Origin: Clostridiales bacterium UBA1752 | GTDB lineage: Bacteria > Bacillota > Clostridia > Oscillospirales > CAG-382 | Length of the DNA stretch: 58,562 nucleotides | Assembly: GCA_002314835.1 (NCBI GenBank) | Contig: DCHM01000003.1 | Span: forward strand, 8,402-66,963 | Reading direction: 5' to 3' | Shown: positions 31,469 through 39,427 of the stretch, piece by piece | How positions within the stretch are numbered: position 1 is the first letter of the stretch | Layout: the number at the start of each line of letters is the position of its first letter | Notes under the pieces: generated by a model | What the model saw: the letters and a program-made list of their open reading frames with translations, nothing else | What the model was told of the DNA's origin: nothing | Database searches by the model: none | Translations under genes and position numbers: made by a program

Positions 31469-32689
31469 TTACACACCTCTGATAATGTCGCCCTGTTTGA
31501 CGCCGGATAGCTCTATGTAAAAGTGCATCAGCGGATGAGGCGTGGAATCAATCGGGTTCATTTCGTCGTCGTACATACGGCCTGCGGTGACAATCCTGCC
31601 CTTGGAGCTGGGCGAAAGCACGTCGATTTGGTCGCCCACCGACATCTTGTTGCGCTGAATGCAGTACGCAAGGCCCTTGGCAGCGTCGTAGCTCTCGACA
31701 GTCGCGAGGAATGCGCGGTCGCGTATGTAGCCGCCGCTCGTGACGATGTTGGCGTGCTCGTGAGGCGGAGTGTAGTAAAAACCTGTGGAATATTCTCTGT
31801 GGCTGACGCTCTCGACCTCTTTTAGCCAATCGGGGTCAAAAACGTAGCTGTCGCCTTTGGCAAAATATTCGTCGAGCGCCGAGCGGTAGGCGTTTGTAAC
31901 CACCGCGGCGTAGCAAGCAGATTTGATGCGGCCTTCAATCTTAAACGAAGCGATGCCTGCGTCAACGAGCTCGGGTATATGCTCTATCATGCACATATCC
32001 TTGGATGAAAAGAGATAACTGCCTCTGTCGTCCTGCTCAAACGGCAGATGCTCGTCGGGACGCTTTTCTTCGGTAACAAAATAATTCCAGCGGCAGGGCT
32101 GAGTGCATTTGCCCTCGTTGCCCGACCTGCCCGTGAGGTAGTTTGACAAAAGGCACCTGCCGGAATACGCGACGCACATTGCGCCGTGAACAAATGCTTC
32201 GAGCTCCATTTGCTCCGGTACGCGTCTGCGCATCTCTTTTATCTGCGCCATCGTCAGCTCGCGCGACAATACTATGCGCGAAACGCCGTTTGATAGCCAA
32301 AATCTGCAGGACGCGCTGTTGAGCGTGCTCGCTTGGGTTGACAGATGTATCGGGATGTCGGGCAGTGCTTCGCGCGCGGCGTACAGCACGCCTGCGTCTG
32401 CGATTATCAGTGCGTCGGGACGTATGTCTTTGAGATAGTCAAAATATTCGCCAAGCGCGTCAAACTCTTCGTCGCGTGGCATTACGTTCATCGTGACGTA
32501 AACCTTGGCACCCTTGGAATGTGCGTATGCGACGCCTGATTTCAGCTCGTCGGGAGTAAAGTTTTCGGATGCGGCTCTGAGACCGAAACGGTCGAGTGCG
32601 CAGTAAACTGCGTCGGCACCGTAATCTATGGCAAACCTCAGCTTTTCGGGATTGCCGGCAGGAGATAATATCTCGGGCTTTTTTATCAT
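31469..32689 (-). CDS. trhP: U32 family protein, probable tRNA hydroxylation protein TrhP
   Basis: A 406-residue protein of the peptidase U32 family. PEILSPAGNPEKLRFAIDYG opens it, LEAFVHGAMCVAYSGRCLLS is the signature, and cysteines continue in GKCTQPCRW and DMCMIEH. In Bacillus and E. coli proteins of this group (YrrN/YrrO, YegQ) are needed for 5-hydroxyuridine at tRNA position 34, using prephenate, not for proteolysis. The neighbour is mltG, overlapping by four bases, as in the Bacillus yrrL-yrrO region. I infer the tRNA role from that context. Confidence 0.82.
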   Translation of the reverse strand: MIKKPEILSPAGNPEKLRFAIDYGADAVYCALDRFGLRAASENFTPDELKSGVAYAHSKGAKVYVTMNVMPRDEEFDALGEYFDYLKDIRPDALIIADAGVLYAAREALPDIPIHLSTQASTLNSASCRFWLSNGVSRIVLSRELTMAQIKEMRRRVPEQMELEAFVHGAMCVAYSGRCLLSNYLTGRSGNEGKCTQPCRWNYFVTEEKRPDEHLPFEQDDRGSYLFSSKDMCMIEHIPELVDAGIASFKIEGRIKSACYAAVVTNAYRSALDEYFAKGDSYVFDPDWLKEVESVSHREYSTGFYYTPPHEHANIVTSGGYIRDRAFLATVESYDAAKGLAYCIQRNKMSVGDQIDVLSPSSKGRIVTAGRMYDDEMNPIDSTPHPLMHFYIELSGVKQGDIIRGV

Positions 32690-34197
32690 TGCTGTGCGTC
32701 CTCCTGCTTTGCGGCTTCGTATTCTTTGTTTTCGGCTTCGACCGTCTTGATATTCTTTTTGTGCTCGGCGAGAGTTTTGGCGTAATAGGTGTTGCCGAGC
32801 TTGCTCGAAACAAAATAGTATGCGTCAACGTCTATTACGTTGCCTTCACTATCGTAAGAATACGGTGCCGTCGGATAAATCGTGCCGAGTATGGCGTCCA
32901 GTCCGGGATTGCAGATAGCGCCCGGCGTGAGGCCGCCAAAAATATAGGTGTTGTAGGGATGGACTATATCGAGAGAAGCCTGCGTCAGGTCCTCCTCGTG
33001 CAGTCCGCTGAGCGACAATACGTAGTTTACCGTCGCATCAGACTGTAGCTGAGGATAAGTGTCGCTGTGAGACAGACGGTTGTAAAACACGTATGCGATA
33101 TATTCGTATTCCTGAGCCGCCTTGCCCTCCTCCTCGACTATCGAGGCGAGCGTAACGAGGTCGTCAAAGGTAAGCCCCTTGGCGTCGAGCTTGGCTTTGT
33201 AGGTTTTTTTGTAGTCTTTCCAGAATTTTTCGACAAAGTTGTTTAGCAGCTTGTTGATGACGAGATATTCGTCGAGGTCGCTGTAAAACTGATAGGTATC
33301 GGGGAATAGATATCCGTCGAGCCTGTAAGTCCTGTCGGGCGAAAGCTCCATCTGCGACAGTTGCTGGACAAATTCGTGCTTGTAGGGGTAATTGTTGATT
33401 GCTTCGACGTAATTTTCTTTGGTGCCGAGGCCGTTTTCAACCAAGAGGTCGATTATTTCGTCGGTCGTAAGGCCCTCGGGTATGGTAACACGCACTATGG
33501 TACGCGGCACGTATGCTATCGTCAACTCACTGTAAATCTGTGAGTAATTCATCGTGCCGTTAAAGGTGTGGTCGCCCTGTATCAATACGATTTCTTCGCC
33601 GTCGGCTTGGTACTCCATATATACTCTAAAGAGGTCTCCGTATCGGATGATGCCTTCGTTTTGTAGTATGGTGACTACCGAATCGGGCGTGGTATTTTCG
33701 CTTATGGTGACGGTGCACTCGAGCGGCTCTTTGACAAACGCAAAAACGTCGTTGGCGAGCGAAACGAGATAATACGCCGCATAAGCGGATATAATCAGCA
33801 CTACCGCGATATAAGCTACGAGCTTAAAGGTAAACGCGCCTGCTCCTGCAGCACCCTCGGCGGCGCGGCCTGCGAGCCGGACGGCAGTGGTAACGCCTTT
33901 TTTGCGGCGCCTCGGTGCGGGATTTGCGATTTTTTCACTCTCGCCGTCGGCTGTAAAGTGAGAGGTTACGACGTCGCTCGGCAGAGTTTCGGTCTCAAAG
34001 TGCGAGCCTATCGAACGCGGCAACTCCTGTATTATCGTGCCGTCGATTTCGGTAATATGAGAGGGACGCGGCAGGACGGTGTCGGTGCTCGATTTTTGCG
34101 TCGGCACAAAACGGTGCCTGCGCTCGACGGGTGCGGCCCTGAATGCATTTATGATCGACAGCAGGTCGATGTTTGTTTGCTTGCCGTTGTCTTTCAT
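32686..34197 (-). CDS. mltG: Endolytic murein transglycosylase MltG
   Basis: This membrane-bound enzyme cuts nascent glycan strands and so sets peptidoglycan chain ends. The 503-residue protein has a cytoplasmic N-terminus of about 125 residues (basic RRRKKG near its end), one membrane helix (about 127-148), a LysM-like region and the YceG/MltG catalytic domain. The likely catalytic Glu is residue 355 in TLASIVEEEG, followed by YPQLQSDATVNY, HPYNTY and GLTPGAICNPG. The cytoplasmic part is longer than in E. coli MltG. The gene is seven bases after the CPBP gene and overlaps U32 by four. Confidence 0.95.
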   Translation of the reverse strand: MKDNGKQTNIDLLSIINAFRAAPVERRHRFVPTQKSSTDTVLPRPSHITEIDGTIIQELPRSIGSHFETETLPSDVVTSHFTADGESEKIANPAPRRRKKGVTTAVRLAGRAAEGAAGAGAFTFKLVAYIAVVLIISAYAAYYLVSLANDVFAFVKEPLECTVTISENTTPDSVVTILQNEGIIRYGDLFRVYMEYQADGEEIVLIQGDHTFNGTMNYSQIYSELTIAYVPRTIVRVTIPEGLTTDEIIDLLVENGLGTKENYVEAINNYPYKHEFVQQLSQMELSPDRTYRLDGYLFPDTYQFYSDLDEYLVINKLLNNFVEKFWKDYKKTYKAKLDAKGLTFDDLVTLASIVEEEGKAAQEYEYIAYVFYNRLSHSDTYPQLQSDATVNYVLSLSGLHEEDLTQASLDIVHPYNTYIFGGLTPGAICNPGLDAILGTIYPTAPYSYDSEGNVIDVDAYYFVSSKLGNTYYAKTLAEHKKNIKTVEAENKEYEAAKQEDAQQ

Positions 34198-34204
34198 TGA
34201 TTCG

Positions 34205-35110
34205 TTACCTCAGGTAAATAGTGAGCACTATAAACAATGCGATGGAAACCATAAATAAGGGTGAAAAGAATACCGATGCCGCGTGCTCTATACTGCGCGG
34301 AGGCAGAGATTCGTCCTTGCAGGTTTCGGCACGGCGGAAATAGATGTATTCGAGTCTTATGAGCATAAAGATGAGCGCCGCGCAGAATATGCAGACGATA
34401 ACAAAGCCGACAAAAAAGTTGCCGCATTTCTGCACCGTATTCTGTATGTAGGTGTCGGTTGCAAAGAGTGCAAAGGCGTTGGCACCTGCGTGTATGACTA
34501 TCGACGAGAGTATCGACCTCGTTGCCGAAGCCGCAAAGCCGAGCAAAAGACCTGCCAAAAAGTTGAGTAAAAAGTCCTCAAACGACATGTGCATCATTGC
34601 AAACAGCAGTGCGGTGATTATGACGGCGTTTGCTCCGCCGAGCGAGCGGTATTCGGATAGCAAAATGCCTCTGAATAGTATCTCTTCGCATACTGCAGGT
34701 AATATGATGACCGAAACGATGACCGCTAAGCTATCGTCGCCGTTTGTTATCAGCTCGCTGTAATAATTGGTCATGCCTACCGTTTTGCCGCCGAGAAAAA
34801 CGAAATATTTTATCATTATTGTGCCCGAAATCAGTACGATAAATGCAAGCAAAACAAACAGTATGTCGCTGATGCGGATAGGCTTTATCAGCATCGGAGT
34901 GGCGAGCCTTTTATGCTTTATGATATAGTACAGCGCGCAGGGAAAAAGATACGCTATGACCTGTATCAGCGCGACCGTAAAATATAGATTGTCACCGTAA
35001 TTGCCGTTCGACAGGATGTATTTGCCTATTTCGAGCAGTAGCACCGTGAGTATAAACAGCAGAGGTGCGGTTAATTGCGGCGATTCTGCAAAGCTTGGCT
35101 TTTTATCCAT
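34205..35110 (-). CDS. CPBP family intramembrane metalloprotease (second copy)
   Basis: A 301-residue membrane protein with about eight helices. CPBP motifs are EExxxR in AVCEEILFRGILLSEY, FxxxH in LLFAMMHMSFEDFLLNFLAG, and HxxxN in IVIHAGANAFAL. It is a distant relative of 17241-18212. It is nine bases from the DJ-1 gene and seven from mltG, so it belongs to the long minus-strand run. Target unknown. Confidence 0.88.
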   Translation of the reverse strand: MDKKPSFAESPQLTAPLLFILTVLLLEIGKYILSNGNYGDNLYFTVALIQVIAYLFPCALYYIIKHKRLATPMLIKPIRISDILFVLLAFIVLISGTIMIKYFVFLGGKTVGMTNYYSELITNGDDSLAVIVSVIILPAVCEEILFRGILLSEYRSLGGANAVIITALLFAMMHMSFEDFLLNFLAGLLLGFAASATRSILSSIVIHAGANAFALFATDTYIQNTVQKCGNFFVGFVIVCIFCAALIFMLIRLEYIYFRRAETCKDESLPPRSIEHAASVFFSPLFMVSIALFIVLTIYLR

Positions 35111-35119
35111 TGTTACCCT

Positions 35120-35662
35120 TTAATAAAGCATTGAAGTTTTGAGTGAATCGGAGGCTTCGGTGCCGTACAGAGCTTCGACGAGGGCAAAACCGAAATCGTA
35201 TGCAGCGCCCGCTCCGAGCCCAGTGATATAGATATCGTCACGCTCGACCTTGGTTCTCGTGATAACCGCGTCGGTCAAAGTGGGCTGAAACGACGGATAG
35301 CACACCGCGCGCCTGCCTGCCAGCAGTCCCATTTTGCCGAGGATAGACGGTGCCGCACAGATAGCGCCGATATATATGCCGCTGTCGGCACAATACTGTA
35401 TGAGCGACAAGACCTTGGGGCTTTCGCCGAGCCTGCGCGTGCCCTCGCCGCCGCCCGGCAGTATGAGCATCTGAATGTCCGAGGGCTGTATTTCGTCGGC
35501 TAACATATCGGCTTTTACGTTTATGCCGTGAGCACCTGCTACGTCGAGGCTCTGCGAAATCGACGCCGTTTTGACCTCTGCACCTGCACGGCGCAGGATG
35601 TCGGTGGGGGCGATGGCTTCACATTCTTCAAAGCCGTCTGCGAGCAAAACATATACCGTCAT
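35120..35662 (-). CDS. DJ-1/PfpI family protein
   Basis: A 180-residue cytoplasmic protein of the ThiJ/PfpI superfamily. VYVLLADGFEECEAIAPTDI holds the conserved acidic residue near the active site, PGGGEGTRRL follows, and the nucleophile C102 sits at the elbow in GAICAAPSILG. The size matches bacterial DJ-1 (YajL) proteins, reported to act as chaperones or on glycated molecules. Which of these applies is not visible. It is six bases after tmk. Confidence 0.9.
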   Translation of the reverse strand: MTVYVLLADGFEECEAIAPTDILRRAGAEVKTASISQSLDVAGAHGINVKADMLADEIQPSDIQMLILPGGGEGTRRLGESPKVLSLIQYCADSGIYIGAICAAPSILGKMGLLAGRRAVCYPSFQPTLTDAVITRTKVERDDIYITGLGAGAAYDFGFALVEALYGTEASDSLKTSMLY

Positions 35663-35668
35663 AATAGC

Positions 35669-36358
35669 TTATATCCTCCCTGCTGCGGCGAGCTCCTGCT
35701 TTACCAGCCCGACTATCTCGCCGTGTATATCGTCTATCGTCCTTATATTATCGCCGTCGTTGCAATCAACGAGACGCCAACCGAGCTTTTGGCAGGCGTA
35801 ATGAGCCGCCTTTGTCGCCGCGGTCAGGTGTGCGTGATTTTTCTCATGGATGTCTTTTTTGATATTGTTTTCGATACAACGCTTTTCGACCAACTTTTCG
35901 CTGAGGCAGGGCGGCATGGAAAGGTAAAAAACCATATCCGGCATCGGCAGACCGAGCTTGTTTTGCTCAAAGTCAAACAGCCATTCCAAAAAAGCGTCGT
36001 AGTCTTTCGGTTTGAGCTTTGCGAGCTGATGGACGGCGTTTGCGGTAGTGTAGCGGTTTGCCACAATGACCTTGCCTGCCAAGTAATCCTTGCGCCAGTC
36101 GAGCATATAAGAGCAGTATCTGTCCATGCCGAAGAATGATGACGCCGCATAGCAGTTGACAGCCGCAGGGTCGTCACCGAACGTGCCGCCGAGATACATA
36201 TTGACGAGCGACGACCACTGTGGGTCGTAGGTAGGGAAATCAATGTATCTGTATTCGACGCCCATATTCTCAAGAGCCTGACAGAGCAGTTTTGACTGCG
36301 TGCCCTTGCCCGAGCCGTCAGTGCCGTCTATCGCGATAAAAAAGCCTTTTTTGTCCAT
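35669..36358 (-). CDS. tmk: Thymidylate kinase-like nucleotide kinase
   Basis: It phosphorylates dTMP to dTDP using ATP. The start MDKKGFFIAIDGTDGSGKG follows a GAAGG site; the frame runs 32 codons further into the promoter. The 229-residue protein has the P-loop GTDGSGKGTQ (residues 12-21) and VIVANRYTTANAVHQLAKL where standard dTMP kinases have DRY, a variant common in clostridial homologues. Lid residues are in the ENNIKKDIHEKN stretch. It heads the eighteen-gene run and has its own promoter and dyad. Confidence 0.85.
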   Translation of the reverse strand: MDKKGFFIAIDGTDGSGKGTQSKLLCQALENMGVEYRYIDFPTYDPQWSSLVNMYLGGTFGDDPAAVNCYAASSFFGMDRYCSYMLDWRKDYLAGKVIVANRYTTANAVHQLAKLKPKDYDAFLEWLFDFEQNKLGLPMPDMVFYLSMPPCLSEKLVEKRCIENNIKKDIHEKNHAHLTAATKAAHYACQKLGWRLVDCNDGDNIRTIDDIHGEIVGLVKQELAAAGRI

Positions 36359-36371
36359 TACATACCTTCGC

Positions 36372-36388
36372 ATTATATTGAATATAAT
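36372..36388 (-). promoter_or_regulatory. Perfect palindrome at the tmk transcription start, possible operator
   Basis: ATTATATT (36372-36379), G, AATATAAT (36381-36388) form a 17-base inverted repeat. It abuts the -10 box of the tmk promoter and ends 13 bases before the start codon, covering the likely start of transcription. Confidence 0.4.
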
Positions 36389-36417
36389 ATAATACCACAT
36401 TATTATTATAAAATCAA
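36389..36417 (-). promoter_or_regulatory. Sigma-A promoter of the tmk-folD run
   Basis: TTGATT (36412-36417) and TATTAT (36389-36394) are 17 bases apart on the minus strand. It lies downstream of the ung terminator. Confidence 0.72.
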
Positions 36418-36429
36418 TAATAAAGTAAT

Positions 36430-36458
36430 AAAAAACCTCGTGCATTATTAACACGAGG
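36430..36458 (-). terminator. Intrinsic terminator after ung
   Basis: On the minus strand CCTCGTG (36452-36458) pairs with CACGAGG (36436-36442), followed by six T. Confidence 0.85.
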
Positions 36459-36465
36459 TAAAATA

Positions 36466-37122
36466 TTATGTGATTGTCCAGTCAATCGGGGTGTCGAGTG
36501 CGGCGTTGCACCGCGAAAAAGGCTTTGAACCGAAAAATCCGTTATACGCCGACAGGGGGCTCGGGTGAGCGGATTCGATAACCACGTGTCGAGATGTGTC
36601 GATAAGCGCCTTTTTTTTGCGAGCATATCCGCCCCAAAGTATAAACACTATAGGCTTTTGCCGCTTGCCGAGCAATTCTATGGCGCGGTCGGTCAGCGTC
36701 TCCCAACCCTTGCCTGCGTGACTGCCTGCACAGCCCTGCCTGACGGTTAGCACGCTGTTTAATAGCATTACTCCCTGCTTGGTCCACGCGGTTAATTCTC
36801 CGTGCGGAGGCTCGGGGATGCCGATGTCGGACTGCATTTCCTTAAAGATATTGACGAGCGACGGCGGCTTAGGCACGCCTTTGCGCACCGAAAAGCACAG
36901 CCCGTGTGCCTGTCCCGGCTCGTGGTAGGGGTCCTGACCTATAATCACGGCGCGGACGTCCTCGTAATCGGTATAGCGGAAGGCGTTGAATATGTCGTTC
37001 ATATCGGGATATACCGTATGAGAAGCATACTCTGATTTTAAAAACTCACGCAGCCGTAAGTAATATGGCTGCGTGAATTGGTCTTTTAGTAAAACGTCCC
37101 AGTGGTTGCCTATGCAAACCAT
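36466..37122 (-). CDS. ung: Uracil-DNA glycosylase, family 1
   Basis: It removes uracil from DNA to begin base-excision repair. The 218-residue protein has the water-activating loop VIGQDPYHEPGQAHGLCFSV, LLNSVLTVR, FILWGGYA and the DNA-intercalation loop HPSPLSAYNGFFG, all as in family 1. Its ATG overlaps the upp stop by one base, so it is co-transcribed with upp, linking pyrimidine salvage with uracil repair in one transcript, and it ends at a terminator. Confidence 0.97.
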   Translation of the reverse strand: MVCIGNHWDVLLKDQFTQPYYLRLREFLKSEYASHTVYPDMNDIFNAFRYTDYEDVRAVIIGQDPYHEPGQAHGLCFSVRKGVPKPPSLVNIFKEMQSDIGIPEPPHGELTAWTKQGVMLLNSVLTVRQGCAGSHAGKGWETLTDRAIELLGKRQKPIVFILWGGYARKKKALIDTSRHVVIESAHPSPLSAYNGFFGSKPFSRCNAALDTPIDWTIT

Positions 37123-37751
37123 TATTTGGTGCCAAAGAGTCTGTCGCCGGCGTCGCCGAGACCGGGGATGATGTATTTGTTTTCGTTAAGATATTCGTCA
37201 ACTGCGGCAACGTAAATCTTGACGTCGGGATGGTCGTGCTGCATAACGGCGATGCCTTCGGGAGCGGCAACGAGGTTGACGCTGACGATGTCTTTGCATC
37301 CGCGCTGCTTGAGGAAGGTGCAGGCTGCACTTGCCGAGCCGCCGGTAGCGAGCATCGGGTCGAGCAGATAAACCTTGCGGTCTGCAACGTCGGCAGGCAT
37401 CTTGAAATAATATTCTACGGGGAGGTGAGTTTTTGGGTCGCGGTAAAGACCGATGTGACCTACCTTGGCAACTGGGATGACGGTCAAAAATCCGTCAACC
37501 ATGCCGAGTCCTGCGCGGAGGATGGGAGCTAAAACGAGCTTTTTGCTGGCTATCATGGGCTTTTTTGTTTTTGCGACGGGAGTCTCGATATCGACGTAAT
37601 CGAGAGGGAGGTCACGGGTAATCTCGTAAGCCATAAGTGTTGAAATCTCGGTAAGGAGCTGTCTAAAGTCCTTGCTGCCGGTGTCCTTTTGGCGCATAAT
37701 CGTGAGCTTGTGAGCGATAAGCGGATGGTCAAATACTACTACGTTTTCCAT
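37122..37751 (-). CDS. upp: Uracil phosphoribosyltransferase
   Basis: It joins uracil and PRPP to give UMP. The start MENVVVFDHPLIAHKL follows a GAGGTGAT site; an open frame 20 codons longer overlaps the promoter. The 209-residue length is standard. LVLAPILRAGLGMVDGFL, LYRDPKTHLPVEYY and the PRPP loop VYLLDPMLATGGSA are the family signatures, with KYIIPGLGDAGDRLFGTK at the end. It heads a two-gene unit with ung. Confidence 0.97.
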   Translation of the reverse strand: MENVVVFDHPLIAHKLTIMRQKDTGSKDFRQLLTEISTLMAYEITRDLPLDYVDIETPVAKTKKPMIASKKLVLAPILRAGLGMVDGFLTVIPVAKVGHIGLYRDPKTHLPVEYYFKMPADVADRKVYLLDPMLATGGSASAACTFLKQRGCKDIVSVNLVAAPEGIAVMQHDHPDVKIYVAAVDEYLNENKYIIPGLGDAGDRLFGTK

Positions 37752-37781
37752 AATAATCACCTCATATAATTTGTTGAGGAA

Positions 37782-37811
37782 ATTATAACACCAAAAAGGT
37801 CGATAAGTCAA
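37782..37811 (-). promoter_or_regulatory. Sigma-A promoter of upp-ung
   Basis: TTGACT (37806-37811) and TATAAT (37782-37787) with an 18-base spacer on the minus strand. Confidence 0.8.
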
Positions 37812-37832
37812 TATTTTTATTGCACAAAAATG

Positions 37833-37861
37833 TTGACAAATTGTATTTTTGATTATAAAAT
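37833..37861 (+). promoter_or_regulatory. Sigma-A promoter of the mgtE transcript
   Basis: TTGACA (37833-37838) and TAAAAT (37856-37861) are 17 bases apart. Transcription should begin near 37868, leaving a leader of about 170 bases before mgtE. Confidence 0.65.
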
Positions 37862-37867
37862 ACTGAT

Positions 37868-38027
37868 ATTCAAAAAATAATGATGAAAGGTAGGACGGTA
37901 CAGATGGATTCTGGCAGTAAACGCGGCGCAGATTTGCCGCGACGAAGTAAACGTACGGGCACTTTTGTACCGTACTGCATCTAAGCGGTTTTGACCCGCG
38001 CCCGCTTCCACTGGGAAATATTTATAC
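37868..38027 (+). ncRNA. Structured 5' leader of mgtE, candidate riboswitch of unassigned class
   Basis: The leader can form a hairpin CGCGGC (37921-37926) with GCCGCG (37935-37940). A local helix GTACGG (37952-37957) with CCGTAC (37969-37974) competes with a long-range helix ACGGTACA (37895-37902) with TGTACCGT (37965-37972); they share bases 37969-37972. GCGG (37984-37987) can pair with CCGC (37995-37998), and TTCC (38005-38008) with GGAA (38013-38016) just before the ribosome site. I do not recognise the conserved sequence of the Mg-sensing M-box. Function as a metal sensor is an inference from the gene it precedes. Confidence 0.45.
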
Positions 38028-38040
38028 GGAGGTGCGGCAA

Positions 38041-39420
38041 ATGGATGAAAACATTTTGGAGCTGACGACATCGGTCAGCGAGCTTGCCGAGACGAGGTCT
38101 TGGCAGGCAATCAAGGAGCTTATTAAAGACAAGGCTCCGCAGGACATTGCTATTTTAATGGAGGATTTGGACGAAAAACAAATGCCTCCTGTATTCAGAC
38201 TGCTGCCAAAAGAGCTGGCGGCAGAAACCTTTGTCGAGATGTCGGCAGACCAACAGGAGCTATTGATAAAAGGCTTTTCGGACGCAGAATTAAAGGACGT
38301 TATCAGCGAACTGTACGTCGATGACGCGGCTGATATAGTCGAGGAAATGCCGGCAAACCTCGTCAAGCGCATTTTGGCGAGCGCCGACAGCGATACCCGC
38401 AAGGCGATTAACGAGATTTTGGAGTATCCCGAAAACAGCGCCGGCAGCATAATGACTACCGAGTATATAAGGCTCGACAGGTCGCTCACGGTCGAGGACG
38501 CTTTTAAGCGTATCAAGCGTGTCGGCGTGGATAAAGAGACTATTTATACCTGCTACGTTACCGAGAGCGATAAAAAGCTGATAGGCCTCGTCACGGCTAA
38601 GGATTTGATGCTATCAGACAGTGAAGCGCTCATCGGTGACATCATGATGACGGACGTCATTTTTGCCTATACGACCGACGACCAGGAGGTCGCCGCGAGA
38701 GAAATGGCAAAATACGACTTTATCGCTCTGCCCGTCGTGGATAAAGAGAAGCGCCTCGTCGGCATTATCACGGTTGACGACGCCATCGACGTCCTGCAGG
38801 ACGAAAACACCGAGGACATCGAAAAAATGGCGGCTATCACGCCGTCGGACAAGCCTTATCTGCGCACGGGTGTCTTTAGCATCTGGTTACACCGCATACC
38901 GTGGCTTTTGCTTATGATGGTTTCGGCGACTTTTACGGGCGGCATTATTGCTTCGTTTGAGTCACAGCTCGCCGCAGTAACGGCGCTTACGGCGTTTATC
39001 CCGATGCTGATGGATACGGGCGGCAACGCAGGCTCGCAGACTTCGGTCACGGTTATTCGCGGTCTTGCACTCGGCGAAATAGAGCTGCGAGACGTTTTGA
39101 GAGTAGTATGGAAGGAATTGCGCGTTTCGGTGCTTTGCGGCGTCACGCTCGCAGTTTGCAATTTCGGTAAGATACTGCTCGTGGATAATCTGCTGCTGCA
39201 TTCCGGCGTCAGCACCGTAGTTGCGCTCGTCGTATGCATAACTCTCGCCATCACGGTAGTTATGGCAAAACTCGTTGGCTGTCTGTTGCCTATCGGAGCC
39301 AAAAAGCTCGGCGCGGACCCTGCGGTTATGTCCTCGCCTTTTATAACGACTATCGTTGACGCACTGTCACTTATAGTATATTTTGCCATCGCGAGAGCGA
39401 TGATTATAGGATTAAGCTGA
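38041..39420 (+). CDS. mgtE: Magnesium transporter MgtE
   Basis: A 459-residue Mg2+ channel of the cytoplasmic membrane. Residues 1-130 form the helical N-domain (PQDIAILMEDLDEKQMPPVF), about 130-255 two CBS domains (NSAGSIMTTEYIRL; VVDKEKRLVGIITVDDAIDV), then a plug helix and five membrane helices with the pore signature MLMDTGGNAGSQTSVTVIRG. Cytoplasmic Mg closes the channel through the N and CBS domains. The ATG at 38041 has GGAGG nine bases upstream; a GTG at 38032 is part of that site and was rejected. The gene precedes a GH36 galactosidase by seven bases. Confidence 0.96.
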   Translation: MDENILELTTSVSELAETRSWQAIKELIKDKAPQDIAILMEDLDEKQMPPVFRLLPKELAAETFVEMSADQQELLIKGFSDAELKDVISELYVDDAADIVEEMPANLVKRILASADSDTRKAINEILEYPENSAGSIMTTEYIRLDRSLTVEDAFKRIKRVGVDKETIYTCYVTESDKKLIGLVTAKDLMLSDSEALIGDIMMTDVIFAYTTDDQEVAAREMAKYDFIALPVVDKEKRLVGIITVDDAIDVLQDENTEDIEKMAAITPSDKPYLRTGVFSIWLHRIPWLLLMMVSATFTGGIIASFESQLAAVTALTAFIPMLMDTGGNAGSQTSVTVIRGLALGEIELRDVLRVVWKELRVSVLCGVTLAVCNFGKILLVDNLLLHSGVSTVVALVVCITLAITVVMAKLVGCLLPIGAKKLGADPAVMSSPFITTIVDALSLIVYFAIARAMIIGLS

Positions 39421-39427
39421 GGTTAAT

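Noticed and set aside
20779..36358. A laterally acquired island
   Set aside because: Codon use and base composition look like the neighbouring housekeeping genes, and the genes are core functions.
37868..38040. Calling the mgtE leader an M-box riboswitch
   Set aside because: The gene fits, but I cannot find the conserved M-box motifs, so I keep it as an unassigned structured leader.
38032..38040. GTG start for mgtE
   Set aside because: It overlaps the GGAGGTG ribosome site that serves the ATG at 38041.
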